Below are positions 20,521 through 28,603 of a DNA stretch of 34,902 nucleotides, in pieces. The position numbers and the translations under genes were made by a program. The notes beneath the pieces were generated by a model that saw only the letters and a program-made list of their open reading frames with translations, did no database searches and had not been told where the DNA came from. The DNA comes from an uncultured Eubacteriales bacterium (GTDB taxonomy: Bacteria; Bacillota; Clostridia; Peptostreptococcales; Anaerovoracaceae). The stretch is from NCBI GenBank assembly GCA_902786855.1, contig CADAEH010000022.1, positions 1-34,902 of the forward strand. Direction: 5' to 3'. The number at the start of each line of letters is the position of its first letter. Position 1 is the stretch's first letter.

Positions 20521-21315
20521 ATGCAGACATTTCTGATCCTTATGGCCGCCGCGTTGCTTGTCAGCTCGATCGGCTTCAAAAAATACGTATGGTTCATTTC
20601 GATCGGATACGGTTTTGCCGTGTGCGCTATCGGAATAGTTCTGATCGCAATGTACCACGGGAGTATGGACACAGGTCTCCTGATACAGTGCCTGCTGTTT
20701 ATCATTTACGGAGTGAGGCTCGGAGGATATCTGACTTACAGAGAACTGAAGAGCGGATCGTATAACAAGAAGATGCAGAATGAGATCAAAGACGGCAAGG
20801 GCATGAGCATCATAGCAAAATGCAGTATCTGGATCGCAGCGGCTCTGCTCTATGTGTGCGAGACTTCACCTGTCATGTTCAGGCTGATCAACGGCAAGGG
20901 CACTGACGGCTGCGTGACAGCGGGTATAATCATCATGATCTGCGGGCTTGTTATTGAAACAGCGGCCGATCTCCAGAAGAACGCAGCAAAGAAGTCCAAA
21001 CCGGGCAGATTCGTGGATACCGGTCTGTACAGGATAGTCAGATGCCCTAATTATTTCGGTGAGATGACGTTCTGGACGGGAGTCTTTATCTCAGGGATCG
21101 GCTCCAATGCGGGCGTATGGCAGTGGATCGCTGTTCTCACAGGATATCTCGGCATCATATATGTAATGTTCGGCGGAGCAAGGCGGCTCGAGATCAGACA
21201 GAACAAGTCATACGGAGATGACCCGGAATATCAGGCTTATGTGAAAAAGACTCCGATCATGATACCGCTCATCCCGCTGTACAGCGTCGAGAAATACAAG
21301 TGGCTGGTCGCATAA
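20521..21315 (+). CDS. DUF1295 / steroid-reductase-like membrane protein
   Basis: The ATG at 20521 gives 264 residues. About seven hydrophobic segments are present, and the C-terminal part has the NADPH/SAM-fold signature of the family: GRFVDTGLYRIVRCPNYFGEMTFW, then YGDDPEYQAYVKKTPIMIPLIP. Members are related to isoprenylcysteine methyltransferases and 5-alpha reductases. The bacterial substrate is unknown, possibly a lipid. It lies 13 bases after the phosphoesterase gene and ends a three-gene unit closed by a terminator. Confidence 0.8.
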   Translation: MQTFLILMAAALLVSSIGFKKYVWFISIGYGFAVCAIGIVLIAMYHGSMDTGLLIQCLLFIIYGVRLGGYLTYRELKSGSYNKKMQNEIKDGKGMSIIAKCSIWIAAALLYVCETSPVMFRLINGKGTDGCVTAGIIIMICGLVIETAADLQKNAAKKSKPGRFVDTGLYRIVRCPNYFGEMTFWTGVFISGIGSNAGVWQWIAVLTGYLGIIYVMFGGARRLEIRQNKSYGDDPEYQAYVKKTPIMIPLIPLYSVEKYKWLVA

Positions 21316-21335
21316 GACATAAAACAGCTGTTGAA

Positions 21336-21375
21336 AACGTAATGCACTCATGCAAAAGGTGCATTGCGTTTTTTT
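21336..21375 (+). terminator. Rho-independent terminator after the DUF1295 gene
   Basis: AACGTAATGCAC (21336-21347) pairs with GTGCATTGCGTT (21359-21370) with one G-U pair, followed by a run of T. Confidence 0.9.
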
Positions 21376-21420
21376 AATTGCTATGATGCTCGTGGTTTTA
21401 AAGTTCATTTAAAAAAAGAG

Positions 21421-21440
21421 GTGTTATATTGTGTTATATT
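21421..21440 (+). repeat. Perfect tandem 10-base repeat in the regulator's promoter region
   Basis: GTGTTATATT occurs twice head to tail with one helical turn between copies, about 100 bases before the response-regulator gene. The TATATT within it can serve as a -10, although no -35 is well placed. OmpR-type regulators bind direct repeats spaced by one turn, so this may be an autoregulatory site. Confidence 0.5.
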
Positions 21441-21488
21441 ATATATGTCAAATAGAACAGGAATATCATACATTTATCATGCTGAAAC

Positions 21489-21517
21489 CGGCAGGAGACA
21501 GGTGCTGCCGCCGGCAG
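21489..21517 (+). promoter_or_regulatory. Alternative hairpins in the two-component leader
   Basis: CTGCCG (21505-21510) can pair with CGGCAG upstream (21489-21494) or with CGGCAG downstream (21512-21517). The two pairings exclude each other and lie 25 bases before the regulator start. Confidence 0.35.
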
Positions 21518-21542
21518 GTGCAGAAACGGGGAAAACATAGAG

Positions 21543-22217
21543 ATGAGGATACTGCTGGCAGAAGATGAAAAGGCTCTCTCGAGGGTAATCGTGAAGATTT
21601 TTGAGAGAAATAATTATTCGATAGATGCAGTGTATGACGGCGAAGAGGCTTTGGATTATCTGGAAGCGGGCAATTATGACTGCGCAGTTCTGGATATTAT
21701 GATGCCTAAGATGGACGGCATCACGGTGCTGAAGAAGCTGCGCGCGGGCGGGAGCAATCTGCCTGTGCTGATGCTCACCGCCAAGGCCGAGATAGATGAC
21801 AAGGTGCTCGGCCTTGACAGCGGCGCGAATTACTATCTGACCAAGCCGTTCGATGCCAAGGAATTGCTTGCCGCTGTCCGCGCGATCACACGCAAGACAT
21901 CCGAGGTCGATACCAAGCTGACTTTCGGAAATATCACTCTGGACCGTTCGACGTTCGAGCTGTCCTCACCATCCGGAAGCGTGAGACTTGCCAATAAGGA
22001 ATTCCAGATGCTCGAGATGCTCATGTCAGGTCCTAAGAATGTGATCTCTGTAGATCAGTTTATGGATCACATCTGGGGATATGACACCGATACTGAGAGC
22101 AATGTAGTATGGGTCTACATCTCATACCTCAGAAAGAAACTTGCAGCACTGGATGCAGACGTCAGGATAAAAGCGTCCCGCAATGCAGGATACTCACTTG
22201 AGATAATCACTGAATAA
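21543..22217 (+). CDS. OmpR/PhoB-family response regulator
   Basis: This is a 224-residue protein. The receiver domain (1-118) has the acidic pocket AEDE (E7, D8), phospho-acceptor D51 in VLDIMMP and the lysine in TKPFDAKE. The winged-helix DNA-binding domain (about 125-222) ends YISYLRKKL...RNAGYSLEI. It is paired with the histidine kinase 54 bases downstream. A tandem repeat upstream may be its own site. Targets are not known, but the VTC/DUF4956 operon begins just after the kinase. Confidence 0.95.
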   Translation: MRILLAEDEKALSRVIVKIFERNNYSIDAVYDGEEALDYLEAGNYDCAVLDIMMPKMDGITVLKKLRAGGSNLPVLMLTAKAEIDDKVLGLDSGANYYLTKPFDAKELLAAVRAITRKTSEVDTKLTFGNITLDRSTFELSSPSGSVRLANKEFQMLEMLMSGPKNVISVDQFMDHIWGYDTDTESNVVWVYISYLRKKLAALDADVRIKASRNAGYSLEIITE

Positions 22218-22271
22218 CAGATAATGCCCTCTATCCGGACGGAATTGTTTTTCAACAGAAACTGATTGACT

Positions 22272-23717
22272 ATGATCAAAAAACTGAAACGCAGATTCAT
22301 AACACTGGCAACAGTCTCCCTGATCGTCCTGATCTCAGGGATAGTAGCCGGAATGAATATCATGAACTATAACTCTGTCGTCAGCAATGCCGACAGCACG
22401 ATTGAGATGATCTCAGAAAATCAGGGACGTCTGCCGATGTATTACGGTTACGATGTCGACGATATTTTTGATGATATCGATGATCTGCTGTTCAATTACT
22501 ATGAAGGTGAAGGCGACAGAGACTACGATGATATAGATTCAGATACGAATGACTATTCTGAACGCAGATTCGCCCACGGAGGAAGGGCACCAAGGGGCTT
22601 TTCCAGAGATGAAGCTGAGGAGACCAGATACTTTACTGTGCTGGTCAACAGCTATGGCACTGCAGTCGGCATCAACACAGACAGGATATATGCCGTGGAC
22701 GAGGATCAGGCGGCCACGCTGGCGGAAGCGATAGTTGCAAGCGGCAGGACCAAGGGCTTTGTAGGAGATTACAGATATGCAGCTATCGATGAGAGCGGAT
22801 ATACCAGGGTCACATTCCTTGACTGCGGCCGTTCCCTTGATAATTTCAGAGAATTCCTGAAAGCGAGCATACTTATGTCCTTAATAGGACTTCTCGTGGT
22901 GTTCGCTGTTATCTGTTACTTTGCCGGCCGTATAGTCAGACCTGTCGCCGAGAGCTATGAAAAGCAGAAACGGTTCATCACCGATGCCGGCCACGAGATC
23001 AAAACACCACTCGCTATTATAAAAGCTAATATCGATGTAATGAGGATGGATCTTGAGGATATAGGTGAAGCAGTGATCAATGATGAAATAGATCCGGCTG
23101 ATGACACTGCAGCTGAGCCGCTTGAAAATGTCAGAGAACTGACAGGAAGCCTGAACGAGAGCCTGTCGGATATCGATGGGCAGGTCGACAGACTTACCAC
23201 GCTGACAAGTGATCTTGTCTATCTCTCCAGGATGGAAGAAGGCGACAATAAGCCGACAATGACTGAGATACCTGTTTCGGATATCGTGTCTGAGACAGCT
23301 GAACCGTTCAGCGCTCTTGCTCAGGAGAGAAGCAAAGAGCTGGATCTGGACATTACTCCTATGCTGTCGATGCAGGGGAGCACCAAAGAAATCGAGAAGC
23401 TGGTATCGATCCTCCTCGAGAATGCCATCAAGTATTCGCCGGGCGGTGATACGATCCATCTGAGCCTGGATAAAGAGGGCAAAAATATCGTCCTGGAAGT
23501 CAGGAACAAAACACTTGACCCGATAAACGATGAGGATCTCGCTCATGTATTTGAGAGGTTCTATCGTACAGATAAATCGCGCAATTCTGAAGCCGGCGGG
23601 CACGGCATCGGCCTGTCGATGGCGAGCGCGATAGTAAGTCTGCACGGCGGAAAGATCCGCGCACGCAGCGGTGACGGCACTGAGTTCATTGTCACCGCCA
23701 CCATGCCTGCACTGTAA
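22272..23717 (+). CDS. Sensor histidine kinase with acidic extracytoplasmic loop
   Basis: The ATG at 22272 gives 481 residues. A TTG two codons earlier is possible. The first membrane segment is at about 9-30 and the second at about 202-222. The loop between them has a very acidic stretch at 61-97 with 17 Asp/Glu in 37 residues. The dimerisation box is DAGHEIKTPLAII with phospho-acceptor H241. The ATPase domain shows LLENAIKYSPGG (N box), VFERFYRTDKSR (F box) and GHGIGLSMA (G box). An unusual acidic stretch around 268-285 is inserted in the dimerisation helices. The loop resembles the cation/peptide-sensing patches of PhoQ-type sensors, which suggests divalent cations or cationic peptides as signals (inference). 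Confidence 0.93.
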   Translation: MIKKLKRRFITLATVSLIVLISGIVAGMNIMNYNSVVSNADSTIEMISENQGRLPMYYGYDVDDIFDDIDDLLFNYYEGEGDRDYDDIDSDTNDYSERRFAHGGRAPRGFSRDEAEETRYFTVLVNSYGTAVGINTDRIYAVDEDQAATLAEAIVASGRTKGFVGDYRYAAIDESGYTRVTFLDCGRSLDNFREFLKASILMSLIGLLVVFAVICYFAGRIVRPVAESYEKQKRFITDAGHEIKTPLAIIKANIDVMRMDLEDIGEAVINDEIDPADDTAAEPLENVRELTGSLNESLSDIDGQVDRLTTLTSDLVYLSRMEEGDNKPTMTEIPVSDIVSETAEPFSALAQERSKELDLDITPMLSMQGSTKEIEKLVSILLENAIKYSPGGDTIHLSLDKEGKNIVLEVRNKTLDPINDEDLAHVFERFYRTDKSRNSEAGGHGIGLSMASAIVSLHGGKIRARSGDGTEFIVTATMPAL

Positions 23718-23763
23718 CAGCCATTGAAGCTCGTCACTGTGCAGAAACATTTCCGAAAAAACG

Positions 23764-23790
23764 AAGAGAGCTGCAATGAGCTCTCTTTTT
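23764..23790 (+). terminator. Terminator after the kinase gene (first of two)
   Basis: AAGAGAGCT (23764-23772) pairs perfectly with AGCTCTCTT (23779-23787) around GCAATG, then TTT. Confidence 0.88.
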
Positions 23791-23806
23791 GTTTGCGTCC
23801 CTATAT

Positions 23807-23866
23807 CAACAAAAGATTTCCCAAAGCAAAGTGCTTTCGGAAAATCTTTTGTTGCTTTTGTTTTAT
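23807..23866 (+). terminator. Second, long-stem terminator-like inverted repeat
   Basis: The arms 23807-23828 and 23832-23854 both read CAACAAAAGATTT at the outer end and close on a three-base AAG loop. The stem is about 21 pairs with one bulge and one mismatch. CTTTTGTTTTATTT follows. The long stem and tiny loop are more like a repeat element than an ordinary terminator. Confidence 0.65.
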
Positions 23867-23887
23867 TTAAGTTTCGTCTCCTATTTT
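23858..23887 (+). promoter_or_regulatory. Possible promoter of the VTC/DUF4956 operon
   Basis: TTGTTT (23858-23863) and TATTTT (23882-23887) are 18 bases apart between the second hairpin and the VTC gene. Matches are moderate. A promoter is expected here because two terminators precede it. Confidence 0.35.
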
Positions 23888-23916
23888 AGAGATACAGAAC
23901 ACACAGGAGGCGCATT

Positions 23917-24783
23917 ATGGCTTACCAGAAAGTATTCAAAAGGCATGAATTGAAATTCATAGTGACGAAAGAGCAGAAGGCTAAGATCCTGAAAGCAATG
24001 GAGCCGCACATGGTACCGGACAGATACGGAAGGTCAACCATCAGAAATATCTACTTTGATACAGATGATTACGTCCTCGCCCGGCATTCAATCGCGAAAC
24101 CTGATTTCAAGGAGAAGCTTCGTATCAGGAGTTACGCCAGAGCGGACCGTGAAAGTACTGTGTTCGTCGAGCTCAAGCGCAAGTTCGATCATGTGGTCTA
24201 TAAAAGAAGGGTAGCTATGGCTGAGGCAGAAGCTATGAAATGGATGCAAGGTACCAATGCCGGAGCTTCCGGACCTTCCGGAATAGACCTGGGAACTGAT
24301 CCGGGCGCAAGTGAGCAGATGCGAAAAGAGATCGATTACTTTCAGTCATATTACTCTGATCTCAGACCGATGGCCTTCCTTTCGTATAACAGGGAAGCTT
24401 ACAGGATGAAAGATCCTGAAGACAGCACTGCCATTTTCGGCAGCGATTTCCGGGTAACTTTTGACGAAAACATCCTGTGCCGTGACCACGACATATCACT
24501 TACATCAGAGATATACGGTGATCCGGTCCTGGATGAAGACAAAGTGCTCATGGAGCTAAAATGCTCAGGCGGGATCCCGCTCTGGATGACGAAAGTGCTT
24601 TCAGAAGAGCATATCTATAAAACTTCATTTTCAAAATACGGCACTGCATATAAGCAATACATTTTGCCGGAACTTCCAAAAGCACTAAACGGAGCCGCAG
24701 CGAAGGCGGGCGCAGGCTCGCAGGCTGCTGCAAAACAGCGGGGACCTGCCGTGCGCGGTCTTGCCGCATCTTATATAGGATAA
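23917..24783 (+). CDS. VTC-domain polyphosphate polymerase-like protein
   Basis: This is a 288-residue protein with AGGAGG six bases before the ATG. Family motifs in order are RHELKFIVT, RNIYFDTDDY, EKLRIRSYA, VFVELKRKF-VVYKRR, RPMAFLSYNREAY, RVTFDENI and VLMELKCSGGIP. These are the basic and acidic residues that line the polyphosphate tunnel in VTC4. A Gly/Ala/Ser-rich insertion lies at about 112-130, and a disordered Ala-rich tail ends the protein. No SPX domain or membrane segment is present. ATP-driven polyphosphate synthesis is the known activity of the yeast relative, while for bacterial members it is mostly inferred. It heads an operon with DUF4956, a common neighbour of this family as I recall. 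Confidence 0.88.
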   Translation: MAYQKVFKRHELKFIVTKEQKAKILKAMEPHMVPDRYGRSTIRNIYFDTDDYVLARHSIAKPDFKEKLRIRSYARADRESTVFVELKRKFDHVVYKRRVAMAEAEAMKWMQGTNAGASGPSGIDLGTDPGASEQMRKEIDYFQSYYSDLRPMAFLSYNREAYRMKDPEDSTAIFGSDFRVTFDENILCRDHDISLTSEIYGDPVLDEDKVLMELKCSGGIPLWMTKVLSEEHIYKTSFSKYGTAYKQYILPELPKALNGAAAKAGAGSQAAAKQRGPAVRGLAASYIG

Positions 24784-24814
24784 ATAAAGAACAGATAACA
24801 AGGGGGAAAACATA

Positions 24815-25507
24815 ATGGAAGCATTGCTGACAAGCATTTACGATACACAGCAGGCAACTGCGATAAACATTGCAGACTTCGGTATGGCGACGGGGGTGTC
24901 ACTCGCATTGGGCATGGTCATCGCAGTCACATACATGTACAAAACGAGATTCACGAAGAGCTTTGTGGTCACACTGGCGCTGCTGCCGGCGATCATCTGT
25001 GTGATCATCATGATGGTCAATGGGAGCATCGGAACCGGGATCGCTGTTGCAGGCGCATTCAGCCTGGTCAGATTCAGGTCAGTGCCGGGAACTGCGAAAG
25101 AGATCTGCACACTGTTTTTCGCGATGGCAACAGGTCTCATTGCCGGCACGGGTTACCTCGGTATCGCAGCCATATTCACTGCAGTCATGTGTCTGGCTTT
25201 TGTGATCTGCAGCAGCCTTGATTTCGGCAGCAGCCGGAACGCAGACAGATACAAGACGATAAGAGTCATGATACCTGAAGATCTCGACTACACCGGTGTA
25301 TTCGAAGATATCTTCAGCGAATACACATCATCATGCGAACTCATGCAGGTCAGGACAACCAATATGGGCAGCATGTTCCGGCTCACCTACGATGTAGTGC
25401 TCAAGGACCCTGCCTGTGAAAAAGAACTCATAGACAGAATGCGCTGCAGAAACGGAAACCTCGAGATCAACGTTTCAAGGCAGGCTACCATAGCAACAGA
25501 ATTGTAA
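24815..25507 (+). CDS. DUF4956 family membrane protein
   Basis: This is a 230-residue protein. About four membrane segments occupy residues 22-135, including the Gly-rich GTGIAVAGAFSLVRFRSVPGTAKEI and ATGLIAGTGYLGIAA, followed by a soluble C-terminal domain (about 140-230). The fold layout recalls MgtC-like proteins with an ACT-like tail, but homology is not certain. GGGGG lies eight bases before the ATG. It follows the VTC gene by 31 bases. The arrangement suggests a membrane partner of the polymerase, perhaps for polymer export or anchoring (inference). Confidence 0.85.
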   Translation: MEALLTSIYDTQQATAINIADFGMATGVSLALGMVIAVTYMYKTRFTKSFVVTLALLPAIICVIIMMVNGSIGTGIAVAGAFSLVRFRSVPGTAKEICTLFFAMATGLIAGTGYLGIAAIFTAVMCLAFVICSSLDFGSSRNADRYKTIRVMIPEDLDYTGVFEDIFSEYTSSCELMQVRTTNMGSMFRLTYDVVLKDPACEKELIDRMRCRNGNLEINVSRQATIATEL

Positions 25508-25515
25508 ACAGACAT

Positions 25516-25557
25516 GCTGCCACAGACCGGATAACGAAAAGCCGGTACCGGTGCAGC
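25516..25557 (+). promoter_or_regulatory. Intercistronic hairpin before the beta-helix lipoprotein gene
   Basis: GCTGC (25516-25520) pairs with GCAGC (25553-25557). Within it ACCGG (25526-25530) pairs with CCGGT (25542-25546). A second palindrome, CCGGTACCGG (25542-25551), competes with it. There is no U tract. It may adjust relative expression within the operon. Confidence 0.3.
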
Positions 25558-25577
25558 GTGAAAAAGGAGAACGATAC

Positions 25578-27332
25578 ATGAAATATAAATATCACGATAA
25601 TACAGCGCCTATAGCAGACAATACACAATCTTCATCGGTCTGCAGAAAGACAGGCAAAACAGCGCGCAGACTGCTCGCTCTGGCCGTTGCAATAATGCTG
25701 ATCTTTTCAGGCTGTGCCGGATCTCAGACGTCCGCTGGCAGCAGTACTTCATCAGTTACAGGCACATCTGCAGAGACCGGATCTGCAACCGCATATGATG
25801 CAGCAAGCAAAAGCGACATGTTCACGGAACGTGACCTTTCCGGAGAATACGATGAAGCTGCCGCACTCAGGATATCTCTTGACGGTACTTCAGCCTCGAT
25901 CACATCTGAAGGCACGGACACCACTTCAGCGGGCGTCAGCATAGACGGCAGCACTATCACGATCTCACAGGAGGGCACCTATATCCTCAGCGGTACTCTG
26001 ACCGATGGGATGATCATAGTAGATGCAGATGACAGCGCAAAGGTCCAGATAGTTCTGAACGGTGCAGATATCACGAGCAAAACATCGGCAGCTCTGTACG
26101 TTAAGTCCGCAGATAAAGTATTCGTAACTGCTGCTGCCGGCACGGAGAACGCGCTTGCAAACGGTGGTACATTTACTGCCATCGATGACAGCAACATAGA
26201 CGGGGCGGTTTTTGCAAAGGATGACATTACATTCAACGGAAGAGGAAACCTTACGGTCACATCTCCTGCAGGCCACGGCATCGTCGGAAAAGATGATGTG
26301 AAGATCGCGGGCGGTATACTGACGATCACTGCGGCGAAACACGGGATCCAGGCCAATGACAGCGCAAGATTTACTGAGGCTGATGTAATGATAACTGCAG
26401 GGACGGATGGTGTACATGTTTCAGACAACTCTGATGCAGAGGAAGGCACTGCCTCAGACAGCTATTTCTACATAGCTGTCGCATCGATGACGATAGAGGC
26501 AGGAGATGACGGTATACATGCAGATGCACAGGCTCTGATCGAAGGCGGAAGCATCAAGGTGACAAAATCATACGAGGGCATCGAAGCTCTGGATATCGAG
26601 ATAATCGGCGGAGACATTGATGTGAACGCAACAGATGACGGACTCAATGCAGCCGGTGGGAACTCTGCAGGAACAGAAGATAAAACTTTTGGAGAGGATG
26701 ACTGGTACGGGAACGGTCATGGCGGTTTCAGCGATGGCGGTACTGACGGTAGCATAAAGATCAGCGGCGGAAACACACATGTCACTGCCGGCGGTGACGG
26801 GATCGATTCAAACGGATCACTGGAGATCAGCGGCGGAACGACAGTAGTGGAAGGTCCGTCACAGGGAGACACTTCCGTACTCGACTTCAACTCAACAGGG
26901 ACGATCTCCGGCGGAGTCTTCATCGGTACAGGCGGAGCGGGTATGGCGCAGAACTTCAGCAGTGCTGAAGGACAGGGGCTGGTCGCGGTCAGTGTCGGCA
27001 GTCAGTCCGCAGGGACCACAGTCACGCTTAAGGACTCAGACGGCAATGTGGTCGCAGAACAGACACCGGAGCTTGAATATTCCGTAGTGTATATCAGCAC
27101 ACCTGATGTAAAACAGGGCGGCACGTACACTCTCACTGCCGGTACATACACTGAAAGCATAGAAATGACAGATGCGATCTACAGCAATATATCCGGAGGC
27201 ACCGGAAGAATGGGCGGACACGGACCGCATGGAGGCATGAAACGTTTAAACGGAAACGCTGATGCTGATGCCGGAGCGACAGAGATGCAGCCTCAGGAGA
27301 GAATGCAGCAGTCTGAAGGAAATGCGGTATAG
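25578..27332 (+). CDS. Cthe_2159-like beta-helix carbohydrate-binding lipoprotein
   Basis: The ATG at 25578, eight bases after AAAGGAG, gives 584 residues. The N-terminus has an unusually long polar region, then a hydrophobic stretch and a lipobox-like IFSGC with C46. A Ser/Thr/Ala linker follows. Residues about 95-490 form a right-handed beta-helix pattern with repeated G-I/L/V turns: GHGIVGKDD, KHGIQANDS, TDGVHVSDN, DDGIHADAQ, DDGLNAAGG and GDGIDSNGS. The Asp-rich turns are likely calcium sites, as in the Cthe_2159 (PF14262) family that binds cellulose and acidic sugars. The C-terminus is rich in Gly, His, Met and Asn. It is a surface protein, probably binding a glycan or polyanion. It follows DUF4956 by 70 bases. 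Confidence 0.85.
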   Translation: MKYKYHDNTAPIADNTQSSSVCRKTGKTARRLLALAVAIMLIFSGCAGSQTSAGSSTSSVTGTSAETGSATAYDAASKSDMFTERDLSGEYDEAAALRISLDGTSASITSEGTDTTSAGVSIDGSTITISQEGTYILSGTLTDGMIIVDADDSAKVQIVLNGADITSKTSAALYVKSADKVFVTAAAGTENALANGGTFTAIDDSNIDGAVFAKDDITFNGRGNLTVTSPAGHGIVGKDDVKIAGGILTITAAKHGIQANDSARFTEADVMITAGTDGVHVSDNSDAEEGTASDSYFYIAVASMTIEAGDDGIHADAQALIEGGSIKVTKSYEGIEALDIEIIGGDIDVNATDDGLNAAGGNSAGTEDKTFGEDDWYGNGHGGFSDGGTDGSIKISGGNTHVTAGGDGIDSNGSLEISGGTTVVEGPSQGDTSVLDFNSTGTISGGVFIGTGGAGMAQNFSSAEGQGLVAVSVGSQSAGTTVTLKDSDGNVVAEQTPELEYSVVYISTPDVKQGGTYTLTAGTYTESIEMTDAIYSNISGGTGRMGGHGPHGGMKRLNGNADADAGATEMQPQERMQQSEGNAV

Positions 27333-27379
27333 CAGACCTTAAATGCAGAACTCAGACAAACGATAAGGGAGGAACAGAA

Positions 27380-28603
27380 ATGGCTTCACGTTATATAGCA
27401 CTTATCCCGGCATATGAACCGGACAGAAAGATGCTTGAGGTCATCGCAGACCTCGGGAAAGCAGGTATGGATGTCGTCGTAGTCGATGACGGCAGCAGGC
27501 TGGAATACTCAGAGCTGTTTGAGCAGGCATGCGAGAGGCTCCCCGGCCAATCCGGAAAAAGTGTCACACTCCTCATACATGACACAAACAAGGGCAAAGG
27601 GGCAGCCCTCAGGACCGGACTGGATCATATCAATAATTTCATGGTCCTGAATGAAGCGAAAGCGACCGGGGAGGCCAATGGTAATGCAACTGAGAATATT
27701 GTCATAGTAACTCTCGATGCAGATGGGCAGCACCTTGCAAAAGACGCTGTAAAAGCTGCTCATGCTGCTGCAGGCAGCCCGGGCACGCTGGTGCTCGGAA
27801 GCCGCAGTCTGGATACGGGTGTTCCGCTCAGAAGCAGATTCGGCAACACAGTTACCAGAGGTGTTTTCAGGATTGCATCCGGCGTATCTGTACATGATAC
27901 ACAGACTGGTCTCAGGGCTTTTACAGCTGACATGATACCAATGCTCCTTGATATAAAGGGTGACCGATATGAATATGAGATCAATATGCTTCTCGAACTT
28001 GCCGGGAATGGTACCCGGATAAAGGAGATCCCGGCAGAGACCGTTTATATTGACGGGAACAGCTCATCACATTTTGATACAGTAAAAGACTCATACCGGA
28101 TCTATAAAGCGATCGGAAGATATATGCTCAGACACACTCCGGGACAGCTGCTGAAGTTCTCTGCGTCCTCATTTGCATCATTTCTCATAGACTACAGCAT
28201 GTATGCTTTGCTGATCCTGGCAGGTGCAGGCTTGATCACGGCTAATATCTGTGCAAGGATGGTCAGCGCGACCGCCAATTATGCGATCAACCGCAGCCTG
28301 GTATTTCGCAGCAGAAACAGCATAACAAGATCTGCATTGCAGTATTTTGGCCTCGCGGCGATGATACTTGCCGGCAACACGATAGTGCTGAGCTCACTGG
28401 TCGGTGCCGGTATCGGAAAGATGGCGGCCAAGGTCATAACAGAGCTGCTTTTCTTCACGATAAGCTGGATCGTGCAGAGATATGTGATCTTCTACAAGGA
28501 AGCAGAGACTGAGCCGGCAGGCAAAAGCTTTGCGCTTGAATACAAAGCGATACGTCCGAAGCGGCTCAGAGATGCATACACCAGAAGGAGGGAAAATGCT
28601 TAA
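27380..28603 (+). CDS. Glycosyltransferase family 2 / GtrA fusion
   Basis: This is a 407-residue protein with GGGAGG before the ATG. Residues 1-235 form a DPM1-like GT2 domain with VVVVDDGS (D36, D37), NKGKGAALRTGL and TLDADGQH (the D113-D115 motif). A small insertion at about 87-105 is rich in Asn, Ala and Glu. Residues about 252-380 form a GtrA domain with four membrane segments (LKFSASSFASFLIDYSMY start, NYAINRSLVF). It should transfer a sugar to a polyprenyl phosphate at the inner membrane face and help to flip it. Its 3' end overlaps the next gene by eight bases, so the genes are coupled. Confidence 0.92.
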   Translation: MASRYIALIPAYEPDRKMLEVIADLGKAGMDVVVVDDGSRLEYSELFEQACERLPGQSGKSVTLLIHDTNKGKGAALRTGLDHINNFMVLNEAKATGEANGNATENIVIVTLDADGQHLAKDAVKAAHAAAGSPGTLVLGSRSLDTGVPLRSRFGNTVTRGVFRIASGVSVHDTQTGLRAFTADMIPMLLDIKGDRYEYEINMLLELAGNGTRIKEIPAETVYIDGNSSSHFDTVKDSYRIYKAIGRYMLRHTPGQLLKFSASSFASFLIDYSMYALLILAGAGLITANICARMVSATANYAINRSLVFRSRNSITRSALQYFGLAAMILAGNTIVLSSLVGAGIGKMAAKVITELLFFTISWIVQRYVIFYKEAETEPAGKSFALEYKAIRPKRLRDAYTRRRENA

